A stretch of 64,000 nucleotides of DNA, from NCBI GenBank assembly GCA_014526335.1, contig JACTAT010000012.1:652999-716998 (forward strand). The letters run 5' to 3'. Positions 48,521 to 63,507 of this stretch are shown here, piece after piece (positions within the stretch are counted from its first letter, which is position 1; each line of letters starts with the position of its first letter). Source of the stretch: Chrysaora quinquecirrha (Eukaryota; Cnidaria; Scyphozoa; Semaeostomeae; Pelagiidae). A program made the position numbers and the translations under genes. The notes below the pieces were generated by a model, which worked only from the letters and a program-made list of their open reading frames with translations, had not been told where the DNA came from and searched no databases.

Positions 48521-51094
48521 ATAATCAGTTTTGCTGCAGCTATTGTACTGCTGGGCATTGATTAATTTGTGAAATCATTGTTTCATTGTTGCAAATTCTT
48601 GCAAACACTCTTTGGTATTTTACCGCTATCCTTCGCACATTGCGACAGCATTGCTATGTTTTTCATTTGCATATCTTCTATAATTTGAGTTGAATTTCAA
48701 ATTCATCTGTCGATATCTAAAAGAATTAAAGCATAATACTCATTTCATATTCATATAATAGTTCAAGTATCAAAAAGAAGGCAATTTGAATAAATGGATC
48801 ACATTGCTCAATCAGTATCAATATTGGTTGCTGCTTACTTGTCATATTTGTCAACAAGAAAGTCTTCAATGAGCAACGATAACATTCCAGTGATTGATTT
48901 TTGACTATGCTTCTGCAAGTACTGGTACTTGAAAGACTCATTCTGTCGTTCAGTGCCATTGTTCGTGTTACAGTCAAGCAACAGTCTATCTTGTCGGTAC
49001 GCCCAGATCCACCTCTAAAAAGCAAAATATGTAACGGAAAACTAATATCGCTGTAAGTAGAATGGTTCCGTTATTATCATTACATTACTTCGCAAAACTT
49101 ACTATTAGCCTTATTTTGAAATACAAGCAGAAAGCATTGGACTCCATTGCCAATGCTTTACTTGCTAATGCTTTGCCAATGCAATTCCTTATCTTAAAGT
49201 ATGGAAAGAAGTGTGTACATGGCAAATCCATCCTTGATGGAGAGTAAGGAGAAACTTGAGGTTGTGGGACCTATAGTTTCATCAAAATCTCCGTTATAGT
49301 TTGCCATCTACACACTTTTTTCCGTACAACCATGCCTTTAGTTACCTTTTTTATATTAAGCCAATATTTCTCTAGATAGTCCACCAAACATGTGTACTTC
49401 TTGTCTTTCCAGTAAATCGATGACTTGAGAAGATGAATTGCGTTTTCACTTGAAGTTCTTGATCTTGAGCGTGCTATTTGCCTGAGTCTTGCTAAGACAT
49501 CACTCTTTATCTCCCTGCAACCATTTGTCGATTTCGATATCCATCGCTCCCATGCTTGTTCACGGTGGAAATCACATATGAATACTGAACAGTCTAGTGG
49601 AATAAGATCAATGAATATATGTAAGTAAATTAAAATCAGTTAGTAAATTTTAGTGATTGCAAAAAAATGGAAGTTTTACAAATGATGATCTTTAAAGAAC
49701 GGTCTCCTTTTGGAAATAAATCTTGTTTTGTCCAACTTTTGGATTCAGTACATTAAAATTGTAGCTTTAGTAAAAATTTACGCAGTTCATCTATAGCAAA
49801 ATCAATCTGTGGTGAGACGAATATTATAGCAAAGAAATTTCATAATTTGCCAAATGAAGCCATTCATTTTTAAGATATATATAGAACTTGTTCACAACTA
49901 TTTACCTTTGAAGTTATTCTCTATGGCATTAATCTCTTCATTGCTGTAGTCTGTCATGAAGTATTTGGGTTTGAACTCGGGAATCCACTTTTTGAAAATT
50001 CCAATCGCTTCCTCTATGCTGTCGGTGTCTTCATTCTCAGAAACAAAAGCACCTACCACTTGGTAATCTACATTGGTTTTTACAACAAGGAAGAACAAGG
50101 GTAATGTGTAACGAGTGGTACGATATGTAGCGTCTAAAAAGGCAATTTCATTTCCATACCGGGACAGTAGTCTTCTTTGTTGATCAGATTGGTAGACGAA
50201 CAGGAAACCATCTCCGTTGTCTCTGAGAAGCTTTATCTCTGCATCATCCACATCGTCATCACCATCTGCTGTCGATTCAAATTCATTGGCATCATTAGAC
50301 ACGCCGACTTTCGTTGGCCGGTAAAATATTTTGCAATTTGGCTGCTCTTCTTTCCATTGTTTTACTTTCTCTACCAAGCATTCTTGATCTATCATGGAAT
50401 GACGCAGTTTTCTTTGTACATGCACTATGTGGGATCTAATTATTCTCTGATTCGGAAAATATCTACGATTACTTGTAGGGGGAACATTGGTACCTTTGAA
50501 AAGCTCATGTTTAACTGCGACCTTCAGTTATCTTCTCATCTCGTTTACTGTCGAAACATTCTCTTTGACCAGCATTTCAATCTTGCTTACAAGAAAAGAA
50601 TCTATTTCTTGGGAAACTCCAGCAAACTACGAAAAAAAGGACTGGGTTAAGTTAAGGGAAAAGAACGATGCAGCAGACCACTGATTGACCTTGATCTTTT
50701 CTTTGTTCTTATATGCACATATATAGAATATATCACGACACAGTACAAGTATTGTGACACAGATTCAGATTGAAGCATTTCAATAAGTATCTTAGTAGCC
50801 TGAATTATAGAAAATTATGAATTCTAAAATCATATCCTCCAAAATCATAAACATTAATGAAAAATTGTATGAATTCCGTATCAAAATTTCTGAATTCGTT
50901 CAAGGCTTGTCTATAAAAACGTTAGGGTAAATTTTCAGAGACATATTTACTTTTTTTAATTAGCTACTGGACTTTCTTGTATTTTTTTGTCTGTCTATTA
51001 TTTTAGCCGTCACAGAATGACTGGTGCCCTTAAAAACTCTTTTGCTCTTTTCTTGTATTTCAATGTATGTAACTGACAAGCTTGCAATGATATC

Positions 51095-51203
51095 TATCTT
51101 CCAAAAAGAAGGCTATCTTCCAAAAAGAAGGCTATCTTCCAAAAAGAAGGTTATCTTCCAAAAAGAAGGCTATCTTCCAAAAAGAAGGTTATCTTCCAAA
51201 AAG
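51095..51203 (+). repeat. 19-bp VNTR, about 5.7 units (right copy)
   Basis: Unit TATCTTCCAAAAAGAAGG(C/T); the left copy has two units fewer at 28175-28244. Confidence 0.9.
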
Positions 51204-52057
51204 TTTAACAACATATCAGCCCCAGTTGTTTATTGATCAGTTGCTTATTAGAAAAAAGTGTTGTGTAATGTATTTATAGAACTCAATGTGTAGCCTACGT
51301 GTAGACTCGAATCTTTCTATCAAACTTGCTTAATTCTACGCAATGTGAAATGAATAATGTTTCTCTACATTATATACATAGTTTGCACACTTCTGTTTAC
51401 AAGAAGATATCGACTCACCTCACCAACATCATGACCTTTGTGCATTAAGATATGTGGCACAACAAGAACAAACTTTCGTTGGAATCCTGTGACTGGTTTA
51501 ATTTTTATACCCATTTTCAAATTTCGAGATGCTTGCGATCGTTGCCATTCTGTGTTAGCAGTTATATGTTAAGAAAAAACTCAGTATAAAGACTTGAGAC
51601 TTTGAATTCAAGCTTAATTTCTACAAGAAACGAATGAAAATGATTTATGCTGTTGTTCATTTGCAGAGTTTTTTATTGTTTATAGTTATTGTCTGGCATT
51701 AAACATGTCGAAAAGGAATGTAAAATAGTCAATCAGATAAAAACATTTGGTTGAATGTTCATAAAATGGGAGATGAACTGAATATATTATTTAGAATGAT
51801 ACAAATTCTGCATAATAGATTCCATTCAACTATTTGTGACGATTGAGATTCAGAATAATACTTACTTTATGACAAGGAAATTTGATGATCTCTTTAAGTT
51901 TCACGGTTGCGGGGCAGTCGAACTTTTTTGAGGTTTGAATGAACGTCTTCTTTTTACAATATACATGATCTGATTTCTGTGAATAAAATTGAATTTTCTT
52001 GAAGGATATGTGTATTGAAAGGAACATTTGCAGGAAAACGCAGACTTCGAATGAATT

Positions 52058-52305
52058 TCAGAATGAGAACGACGATAAATAATTCAGACATTGCATTATC
52101 CATTTATTGATTTTTTTAAGATGACATAAACTTTAATTATTTCGACAATTCAGCCAACGCCATAAACAGTAGCATGTTAATTTTTTCACTTACTGTTTAT
52201 GTCGTTGGTTGGAATTGTCCAAATAATTAAAGTTTATGTCATCTTAAAAAAGTCAATAAATGGATAATGCAATGTCTAAATTATTTATCGTCGTTCTCAT
52301 TCTGA
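52058..52305. mobile_element. Palindromic MITE, arms of about 115 bp
   Basis: From TCAGAATGAGAACGACG to its inverse at 52305, the two arms are almost perfectly complementary with a loop of about 15 bp. The 14-mer GATATGTGTATTGA occurs at 52005-52018 and again at 52306-52319, so the duplicated flank may be outside a slightly larger element (52019-52305). It lies in the intron between exons 3 and 4 of the MULE/CaRF-like gene. Confidence 0.8.
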
Positions 52306-53469
52306 GATATGTGTATTGATGGCAGATTCATGCAATGCCTTGCTTTTTAAGTCTTTATCTCCCACTTGTAACTAGCTCCACTAGCTACAGCTGTTCCCTC
52401 TCACAGACTACAATTGGCACGTTTACCAGAAGAGCGAGAAAGAGAACCGAAAAGATTAATAAGAAGAAAAGCAGGACAGGTTCATGCTACTTTTCAGGCT
52501 TTAAACCATTAGCATAATCGATATTTACCATGCGTTCAATACGTTCTATTTTTTTCTTTTCTTTTAGCTGGATGTTTCTGTCTTTACCGTGTTGGCAGTC
52601 AAATACCTTTGGTTGACAATCATAAATGGTGTTTCAGTATATGGGATTTCATCCGTACTCCATTTTACGTCATGCTTTTTATCCATGAAATCTAGACCAA
52701 AGTAAAAAATTGCTTAGACTCCATTTTGTAAGAACGATTGAAAAAGACCAAGGCTTGCATATTCTCAAAAATAAGACCAGTTAGAGAGTCCCATAATTGA
52801 AAACAAGAACAAAAAGCATCTGAAAATGTAAAAGGTCACACAAAACAATAAAATATAAACATTTGCTAGGCAGAAAATGTAGTAGCAAGAAGAACATTGA
52901 ATTTAATATCAAGTGTGATTTCACGGTTTTCGTGCAGAGTGTATATTTTCAAATTGGTGCTCTAATTTCATGTTCTAATTAGTTTTTTTTTTATTTAAAA
53001 TCTTTCATAGAAATACAAACAGAAGGAAAATCTGAAGAACTTTTGAACTCTTTTTTGACTTACTTGTTTCCCCGAATCTTTTTTTCGATGAAAATATTGC
53101 GTAAGAAACTGTATGTTCAAGTTCGTGGTTTTTGAGTATGTCCAATGCCTCTTGCATAGTTGACGTAACGAATGCTCTGTTGTTTGCAACTCCTGAAAAA
53201 ATATCGTTTATAAATGTTAATTCAATTAGCAACAAAATATTATTATCTGAAATTGTTGTAACTATCTCTCGAATTATGATTTCATAATGCAGATTCTACC
53301 TGAATTAAGCAACGAGTTGTTTATCGATTCTTGTGCAGGGATGTTGAAAGATTCATGAGCTTCCTCACACTCTTCTTCTAATGAATTGTTGCTTGAGAAA
53401 TCGTTTTTAAAGTATTCAATGTAAATTATTTTGAGGTAAATAACTGTAAGATTAAAAATAGGGAATCTT

Positions 53470-53693
53470 CCTAGTTGTTCAGATTGATTACAGATGTTTA
53501 GTCCACCCAGATCTCTCCCGCCAAAAAATTTCCTGCACTCAAGGCACTGAAAAAATTCCTGCCAACTAGCTTTTGTGGTTGCTGTTGGTGACCCCCAGTA
53601 CACCTTAATTTTTTTTTTACCCTGTGGGTTGTCTGATGAATTTGTTTTTTTTACGATGTATAATAATACTAAATAGTCTACCATTTTAAACAA
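53470..53693 (-). other. Possible 5' exon of the MULE/CaRF-like gene
   Basis: Open minus-strand frame from an ATG (MVDYLVLLYIVKKT), with a segment containing two Cys (FFQCLECRKFFGG), continuous with the frame of the next exon at about 53400. I do not recognise it; it may be real N-terminal coding sequence or read-through. Confidence 0.3.
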
Positions 53694-54188
53694 CTTTAAT
53701 ATACAACCTTAAAATACTTTATGTTTCAACTGTTATAAAGTCCAGAAACCAGCAAACAAAGAGCAAAAATTACATTGTTATATTGACCAATGAGAGAGTG
53801 GAGACATTATAGCGATTAATGGCAAGTCCTAAGCAAATTTGGAAATCTGCTTTGGGAATCCTGATCTTATTTGAAGAGTCCTCAAAGAATGTCTGAGGCG
53901 AAGAGGGAAGAAAATTGATCACTTATGGTAAGGCGAAATGATAGTGATGATTCTTGAAACTTGAAAGTCTAGCGAAACAAAATGTTGTTAAATTGAAATA
54001 AAATTTTACATCTTAAACGGCAAACAAATTTGAAATTACAATAATAGTGACTCCTTCCAGACAGAGGGTGAGGGCACCTATAAGGCCTTTAATAATGCCG
54101 GGCTGGGCTCAGCTGGGCTGAAGCACAGAGATGGGCTGAGCGTACTACGTCTATGTGCAGCATACAAGAGTGTAATAATCATGTCAGA

Positions 54189-54688
54189 NNNNNNNNNNNN
54201 NNNNNNNNNNNNNNNNNNNNNNNNNNNNNNNNNNNNNNNNNNNNNNNNNNNNNNNNNNNNNNNNNNNNNNNNNNNNNNNNNNNNNNNNNNNNNNNNNNNN
54301 NNNNNNNNNNNNNNNNNNNNNNNNNNNNNNNNNNNNNNNNNNNNNNNNNNNNNNNNNNNNNNNNNNNNNNNNNNNNNNNNNNNNNNNNNNNNNNNNNNNN
54401 NNNNNNNNNNNNNNNNNNNNNNNNNNNNNNNNNNNNNNNNNNNNNNNNNNNNNNNNNNNNNNNNNNNNNNNNNNNNNNNNNNNNNNNNNNNNNNNNNNNN
54501 NNNNNNNNNNNNNNNNNNNNNNNNNNNNNNNNNNNNNNNNNNNNNNNNNNNNNNNNNNNNNNNNNNNNNNNNNNNNNNNNNNNNNNNNNNNNNNNNNNNN
54601 NNNNNNNNNNNNNNNNNNNNNNNNNNNNNNNNNNNNNNNNNNNNNNNNNNNNNNNNNNNNNNNNNNNNNNNNNNNNNNNNNNNNNNNN
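54189..54688. other. Assembly gap of exactly 500 N
   Basis: A second run of exactly 500 Ns. It separates the 5' exons of the minus-strand MULE/CaRF-like gene from the NDUFS7 side of the window. Confidence 0.99.
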
Positions 54689-54690
54689 AA

Positions 54691-54840
54691 AAAATAACCA
54701 AATTAATCATAAAATAATCAAAATAAAATCACATACACTTTCAAGATTAATCATAAAAAAATCATATTAATCACGAAAAATCACATTAATCACAAATTAA
54801 TCACATTAATCACACAAAAATAACCCCTGATTAAAAATCA
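54691..54840 (+). repeat. AT-rich AATCACATTAATCA repeats
   Basis: Several imperfect copies of ATTAATCACA occur directly after the N gap. Confidence 0.7.
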
Positions 54841-54997
54841 CGTACACTTTTTAGGGAGTGATTTGCCCCTCGGATTTTTCTTTGGGTTTCGGGTACAACT
54901 CTGTTTATTACTATTGAAAATGGAAATAATTTAGTTCAGAGCCGGATCGGGACCGACTTTATCACTATAAAGTAGCTACTGGGACCGGTTGGCAAAA

Positions 54998-55040
54998 TTA
55001 TTGGGGGGGGTGTCACACCCCCCCCCCCACACCCCCCCTC
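54998..55040. repeat. G-run/C-run hairpin
   Basis: A GGGGGGGG run is followed within a few bases by long C runs, able to form a hairpin. Such runs also tend to hold sequencing errors. Confidence 0.6.
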
Positions 55041-55056
55041 ATTTGCGCCCCTGTTT

Positions 55057-55331
55057 GGGTATTTTTGTATCGAAAGTTTTTTCAGGTGAGTGAACTTTTT
55101 AGCAGGCCAAGAAGAGCTATTTCAGAAAATTATGTTTTTCTTTCATGTCAGTAAGGCGATTGCTTAAAAAACAAACAAAAAATGTTCCACTTTCTTTGCA
55201 GTTCCGAATAGAAATGAAAAAGTTTTGTTTCTTTGCATTTGAAGATTAAAATTGCACCTTTACCTTTTTGTACAAAATTAGCAGTTGCAAAAGTTCACTC
55301 ACCTGAAAAAACTTTCGATACAAAAATACCC
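55057..55331. repeat. Inverted-repeat element with 43-bp arms
   Basis: 55057-55099 (GGGTATTTTTGTATCGAAAG onward) is the perfect or near-perfect inverse of 55289-55331, with a loop of about 190 bp. No coding content. Probably a MITE; no clear target duplication. Confidence 0.7.
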
Positions 55332-55647
55332 GAAGCTCTCTCAAAACGTAACTTTAAGCAAGAATTTTATCATAACAAGAAAGCTTGATGTACTTTCCAT
55401 TTCAATGACAGAAATTTATTGAGTCGTTCTTCGAAATATGGTACATAATATCGCTTTTTTGATACCCACTGTAAAAACTTTCTTGCAAAATATTTGGAGG
55501 CACCACTCTTTAATTTTTTGTTGGATTATTTTAACCGATCTGAGGAATAATTCTTTACTTTTACTTTTAATCGAAAGACTGTGAAATGACAAACATTTCC
55601 CACTGAAATTTCCTGTGAAAATGGCCGCGTGATTTTAAGCCATTGTT

Positions 55648-55723
55648 ATGAAGAAATGTTTTGTTTGGGCCTATGGCCGCTGTTGGCCGCCATTTTTGAC
55701 GACCGTTCGAATACTTTTGTCCA
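55648..55723 (+). other. Candidate first coding exon of NDUFS7
   Basis: ATG at 55648 in an otherwise GC-richer stretch (ATGGCCGC repeated nearby), followed by 25 codons without acidic residues (MKKCFVWAYGRCWPPFLTTV...), then a GTAAGT donor at 55724. The composition suits a mitochondrial presequence, but the phase fits the next firm exon only if its acceptor is moved. Not proven. Confidence 0.25.
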
Positions 55724-55895
55724 GTAAGTGTATATCGTTTCATAGCTACTACTCACATTTGCCTTCTTCACTGGCACAAACACATAACGTCACACGACTG
55801 AGACCACTGAATCATTTTTTAAGGGAAATTCGATTTTGAAGCCCCAAAAACTAAAGAACTAGCGTTTTTTTATATATTGTGTTTACTTTTTCCTT

Positions 55896-56470
55896 GGGGA
55901 CCGTGTCCATAGAGTGTCTAATTTTTAGACGCCGATTAGACATCATGAAGATTTGGCGTTTGTCTAATCATTTTAGCTCCTCTTCTTATTAGACTAATAG
56001 ACATATAATTAAGTCGATTATTAGTTAGACGCGCATTAGACCAAATTAGACCGTATGATTTTGCCGCATTTCATCCAGATTAGACGTAGCCAGCGCAAGC
56101 ACAAATGGTTTACCTTTGGGAGAAATTATTTGACACTTAAGAAACTCTATTTCAACCAGTTTTTTAATGATAACGTGCGGCAGGAACAATAGATCTTTTG
56201 TTACAGCAGAAATTTTAAAACCCCTAAAGTGCCCTACAGGGATTGAGTTTTGCAAGTTTGCTTCTTTCACAAATAGGGATATTCACCACAGTGGTCTAAA
56301 AACGTCTAACTGCTTCTATTTTCGTCTAACTCTCACAAGTCTTAAATGCGTCTAATTATTTTAGACGCTGCTCGAATGTTGCCGTGCGTCTAATTGATTG
56401 TTGATTGTCTAATTAGAGGAAAAAACGTCTAAAATATTAGACTTTTTAGACACCCAATGGACAGGGTCCC
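55896..56470. mobile_element. MITE-like element rich in GTCTAAT/ATTAGAC repeats
   Basis: Ends GGGACCGTGTCCATAGAGTG and the inverse of GGGACCCTGTCCATTGGGTG. Inside each end are many GTCTAAT or ATTAGAC motifs in both orientations. A 75-codon minus-strand frame in the middle (56046-56270) is not recognised. Confidence 0.65.
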
Positions 56471-56712
56471 TTATCATAATACTCAGAATGTACTTTATTC
56501 AGAATAAAGGAAAAAACTGTTACACCTCATATCGTTTTATATCTGGAAACACTTTGAACACCTTGATGTCTCAAATGTTTGTCTATATTCTTTGTTTTTG
56601 AGATGTGTTATTCCTATTTTCGCTGGGTTTTCAAGATACTGTATAGAGATTCAACTGTTTGTTTTCAAGTGATTCGTTAATTTGATGTATAAAATATCAT
56701 CTTTGATTTCAG

Positions 56713-56799
56713 CTTCTCAACATGTGGACGTAAAATGTACAGTTCGAGCTCAGATTCTAAAATTAGCACCAATTTGCAGAATGGGTCTTCCGTCAAGAG
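56713..56799 (+). other. Candidate N-terminal exon of NDUFS7
   Basis: Bounded by TGATTTCAG and GTTAGT. Read so that it joins in phase to the exon at 59207, it gives FSTCGRKMYSSSSDSKIST..., a Ser-rich, mildly basic stretch that could be a presequence end. Phase fit and borders support it; there is no homology support because this part of NDUFS7 is not conserved. Confidence 0.3.
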
Positions 56800-57800
56800 G
56801 TTAGTTGAAATTTAACTTTCATGTTCATAAATTTGATGACTATGTAGGTCCTCATAGTTTCCTCAACAATGGCATTAAGATCTTGTTTACACGCGAGAAA
56901 CTGGATGGGCTCTGGTCTGATTCAGAAATATTTGACTACCATTTTTTTAGTTACCACATGCCCTGCAATACTTCTTGCTAAAAAACACATCTTTTTATCA
57001 CATCAGCTTCTTCTGGAGCTAAAGCAGATCATACGATTTCTCTTTGAAATATGATGTGTTCCTATAGGCTTTTTTCATGCACTTTTTGTAATATATCATA
57101 TCTGTTCCATTTTGGATCCGATACAAAGTGCTTACATATAATCTAAACAGAGCCAGAGGCGTGCTGGTTTTGCTTCTTAACAGAGCCATAAGAGGTACAA
57201 ATCCAAGAGATCCCATTACTGGGCCTTCTTGAAACTGGCTCTGGATAAGAACCGATTCTTCAACCCTTCAAAGTTTATGATTTCATAAGGGCCTTGATCG
57301 AGTGGTTTAAAAAGTTTCAACAACTTCATTTGTTACTGTCAAAGCTTTTTACGAAATCGGGAACTTAAAATTCTCATAATATTACAATATCGAAAACTCG
57401 ATATCTTGTAATTTTTGTAAATTTTCAATGCTTTGGCAATTGGGCCATTTACTGGAAATGACCTGTATCTGCAGGTATTGATACCTTGGACGAGGGCAGG
57501 GTAATTTGCAATTCCAATAATAAGCCCTTGCAGCCTGAGACCAATTAGACTTATTGCATGAGTCATAAGTTTCCTCTCCTCTACCACACCAACACCCCGC
57601 TATAACTACCGGTTTTGGGTGATCTCATTTTAGTGTTAGCCTCAGTCTCATGAGCGATAACTAGGACAAAGGTAATAAGTCTAGAGACCAATATTTAAAA
57701 GAGTTAAACAAGAAAATCTTCCTAATGTCGCGACCAAGCATGGGCAATCTTTATTATTTTATTGAAGGATTTTTGACCAAAATTTAATTACTCTTGCTGT

Positions 57801-57960
57801 GAAGGTGAAGGTGAAATGGGTGTATTTAGCGCCAATCGCTAGCACCTGAGTACCTTATCCCTGGCTGTCATGCAACTGTAGATGGGACTCGAACCCCGAC
57901 CTCTCTTACCTTCTAACACTATTGATGCAACAGAACCTTCAATGCTATTTTCTATTTGTA
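57801..57960 (-). mobile_element. tRNA-derived SINE
   Basis: On the minus strand there is a good B box GGGGTTCGAGTCCC (57884-57897) with tRNA-like sequence before it, followed by a tail ending in CACCTTCACCTTC. A decayed relative is at about 6765-6880. Confidence 0.55.
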
Positions 57961-59206
57961 CTGCTATTCTATATTTTGAGACTCAAGGGAATCTAAATTA
58001 GTTTCCTTGTGTCCGAAGATGCTTGAAAAGCCCCATCCAGATCGGGTTAGAGACAAGTTAATTAACCCTGGTTGAGTTTAATTCAGAGATGCAGCTTTGA
58101 GTCATATGAGATAGTTCTGGTTTGTCAATGTTGATTGATCACTCAAATATTAGAGAAGCAGTGCTGTCAAGTTTATTCTAAGTCTGGAAGAAACCGTGAA
58201 TTATGCACAATATCATCCAATATACTGCCTTCCATTTCCATCTCCATCATGGACATCTTAAATCTTGTGCCCTTTCTTATATGACCGACACATCACTTTA
58301 TGAAACTGTCTGTATGATTTTCAATGGATTTCAGCTATTAGCTTCCTCGATACAGTGCAGTTGTAAAACGTTTGTTACTGTTTTGTAAAAGCATTGAATG
58401 TGAATAGATAGCTAGATGTGAAATTCGAGAAAAAATTCACCAAGTTTCGTCCTATCTAACGGGTGGGCCAAAAATCAAGCCCCAAAATAATATAATTGAT
58501 ACAACATCTTTCCAATAAACATATCTCGCAGAAAAAATGTAAACCCTTCCAGCTATAAATGCATAATAATCACAACTAAGAAATCTGAAGTCGAAAATTC
58601 AGGTGTAACGAAACCAGTACACAAGCAAGGTACTAAAAAAGTGTAGAGAACGTTTTTAACTAGAGAGAATGGTCTTAATTTCCTGCATTCTATTCTGTGC
58701 ACGTTTCAGGCATTCTTGGAAAGACATTGATTGATTGTTCTTTCCAATTTTTCTTCGGAAAGAACTACACGCTCAGTCGCGTTACACAAAGACTAGGCGC
58801 GTCGAATTTCGCTTGGAACAGCCTTTCTTAATTAATGATAACCACACTGAGTTGTCCAAACAGATTTAAATCAGGGCTTTTTCTGGCCACTGGTCTTTTT
58901 TCAGCCACTTTGAGGTCAGGATCATTTTCTTTGAGGATTGCTTTCGTACAGTTGAGCGTGAAGCAGGATACTGCCGATGCAGTACCCTTCTTGGTTGTGT
59001 TACACCCGTATTTGTCACTACAATTTTTTGAGTTTTTATTACTCTGAGAAAAAACAATTAGGGTTTTGATTTTTCTACAAGAGATTTCATTTGGCTGAAG
59101 TTTACCTGGTTAGTTTGGTAAGACTTTGTGGCCGGAAAGATTTTATATCAATTTTTTACTTTAGTGGATTACTTTTTTATTTAAACAGGTTATGTTTCCT
59201 TTATAG

Positions 59207-63507
<4,301 letters not shown>

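Larger units (their letters stand above)
31457..51295. repeat. Right copy of the large duplicated block
   Basis: Second copy of the block seen at 1-28326, in the same orientation. Homology starts at the window's first base (31461 pairs with position 5) and continues to 51295, the base matching the last base before the first N gap. It keeps a longer LINE 3' part and an endonuclease segment missing on the left, and has a much shorter foldback element. Divergence elsewhere is scattered SNPs and small indels, at a level typical of two alleles or a very recent duplication. Confidence 0.93.
48839..53400 (-). pseudogene. Multi-exon MULE-transposase/CaRF-like zinc-finger gene
   Basis: Minus-strand exons in order: about 53400-53300; 53192-53064; 52691-52529; 51976-51866; about 51552-51419; 50626-49906; 49593-49346; 49014-48839. 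All borders are GT-AG and phases fit at most junctions. Motifs: DVKWSTDEIPY and VFDCQHGKDR (exon 3); KKFDCPATVKL (exon 4) and HILMHKGHDVGE (exon 5), a likely C/C-H/H zinc site of WRKY-GCM1/FLYWCH type; CaRF-like SNRRYFPNQR and the MULE core FLDATYRTTRYT...KYFMTDYS (exon 6); ICDFHREQAWERW (exon 7); NTNNGTERQNESF (exon 8). Lesions: one base missing in exon 3 (163 nt where phases need 164), a phase misfit at exons 4/5, and TAA at 50528-50530. The last exon ends AA|GTAAGC; C-terminal exons are not found. Confidence 0.82.

Noticed and set aside
57339..57587. Minus-strand 82-residue frame resembling the stretch at about 6.1 kb
   Set aside because: The likeness is limited to about ten residues, no family is recognised and no splice partners are apparent; probably a repeat remnant.
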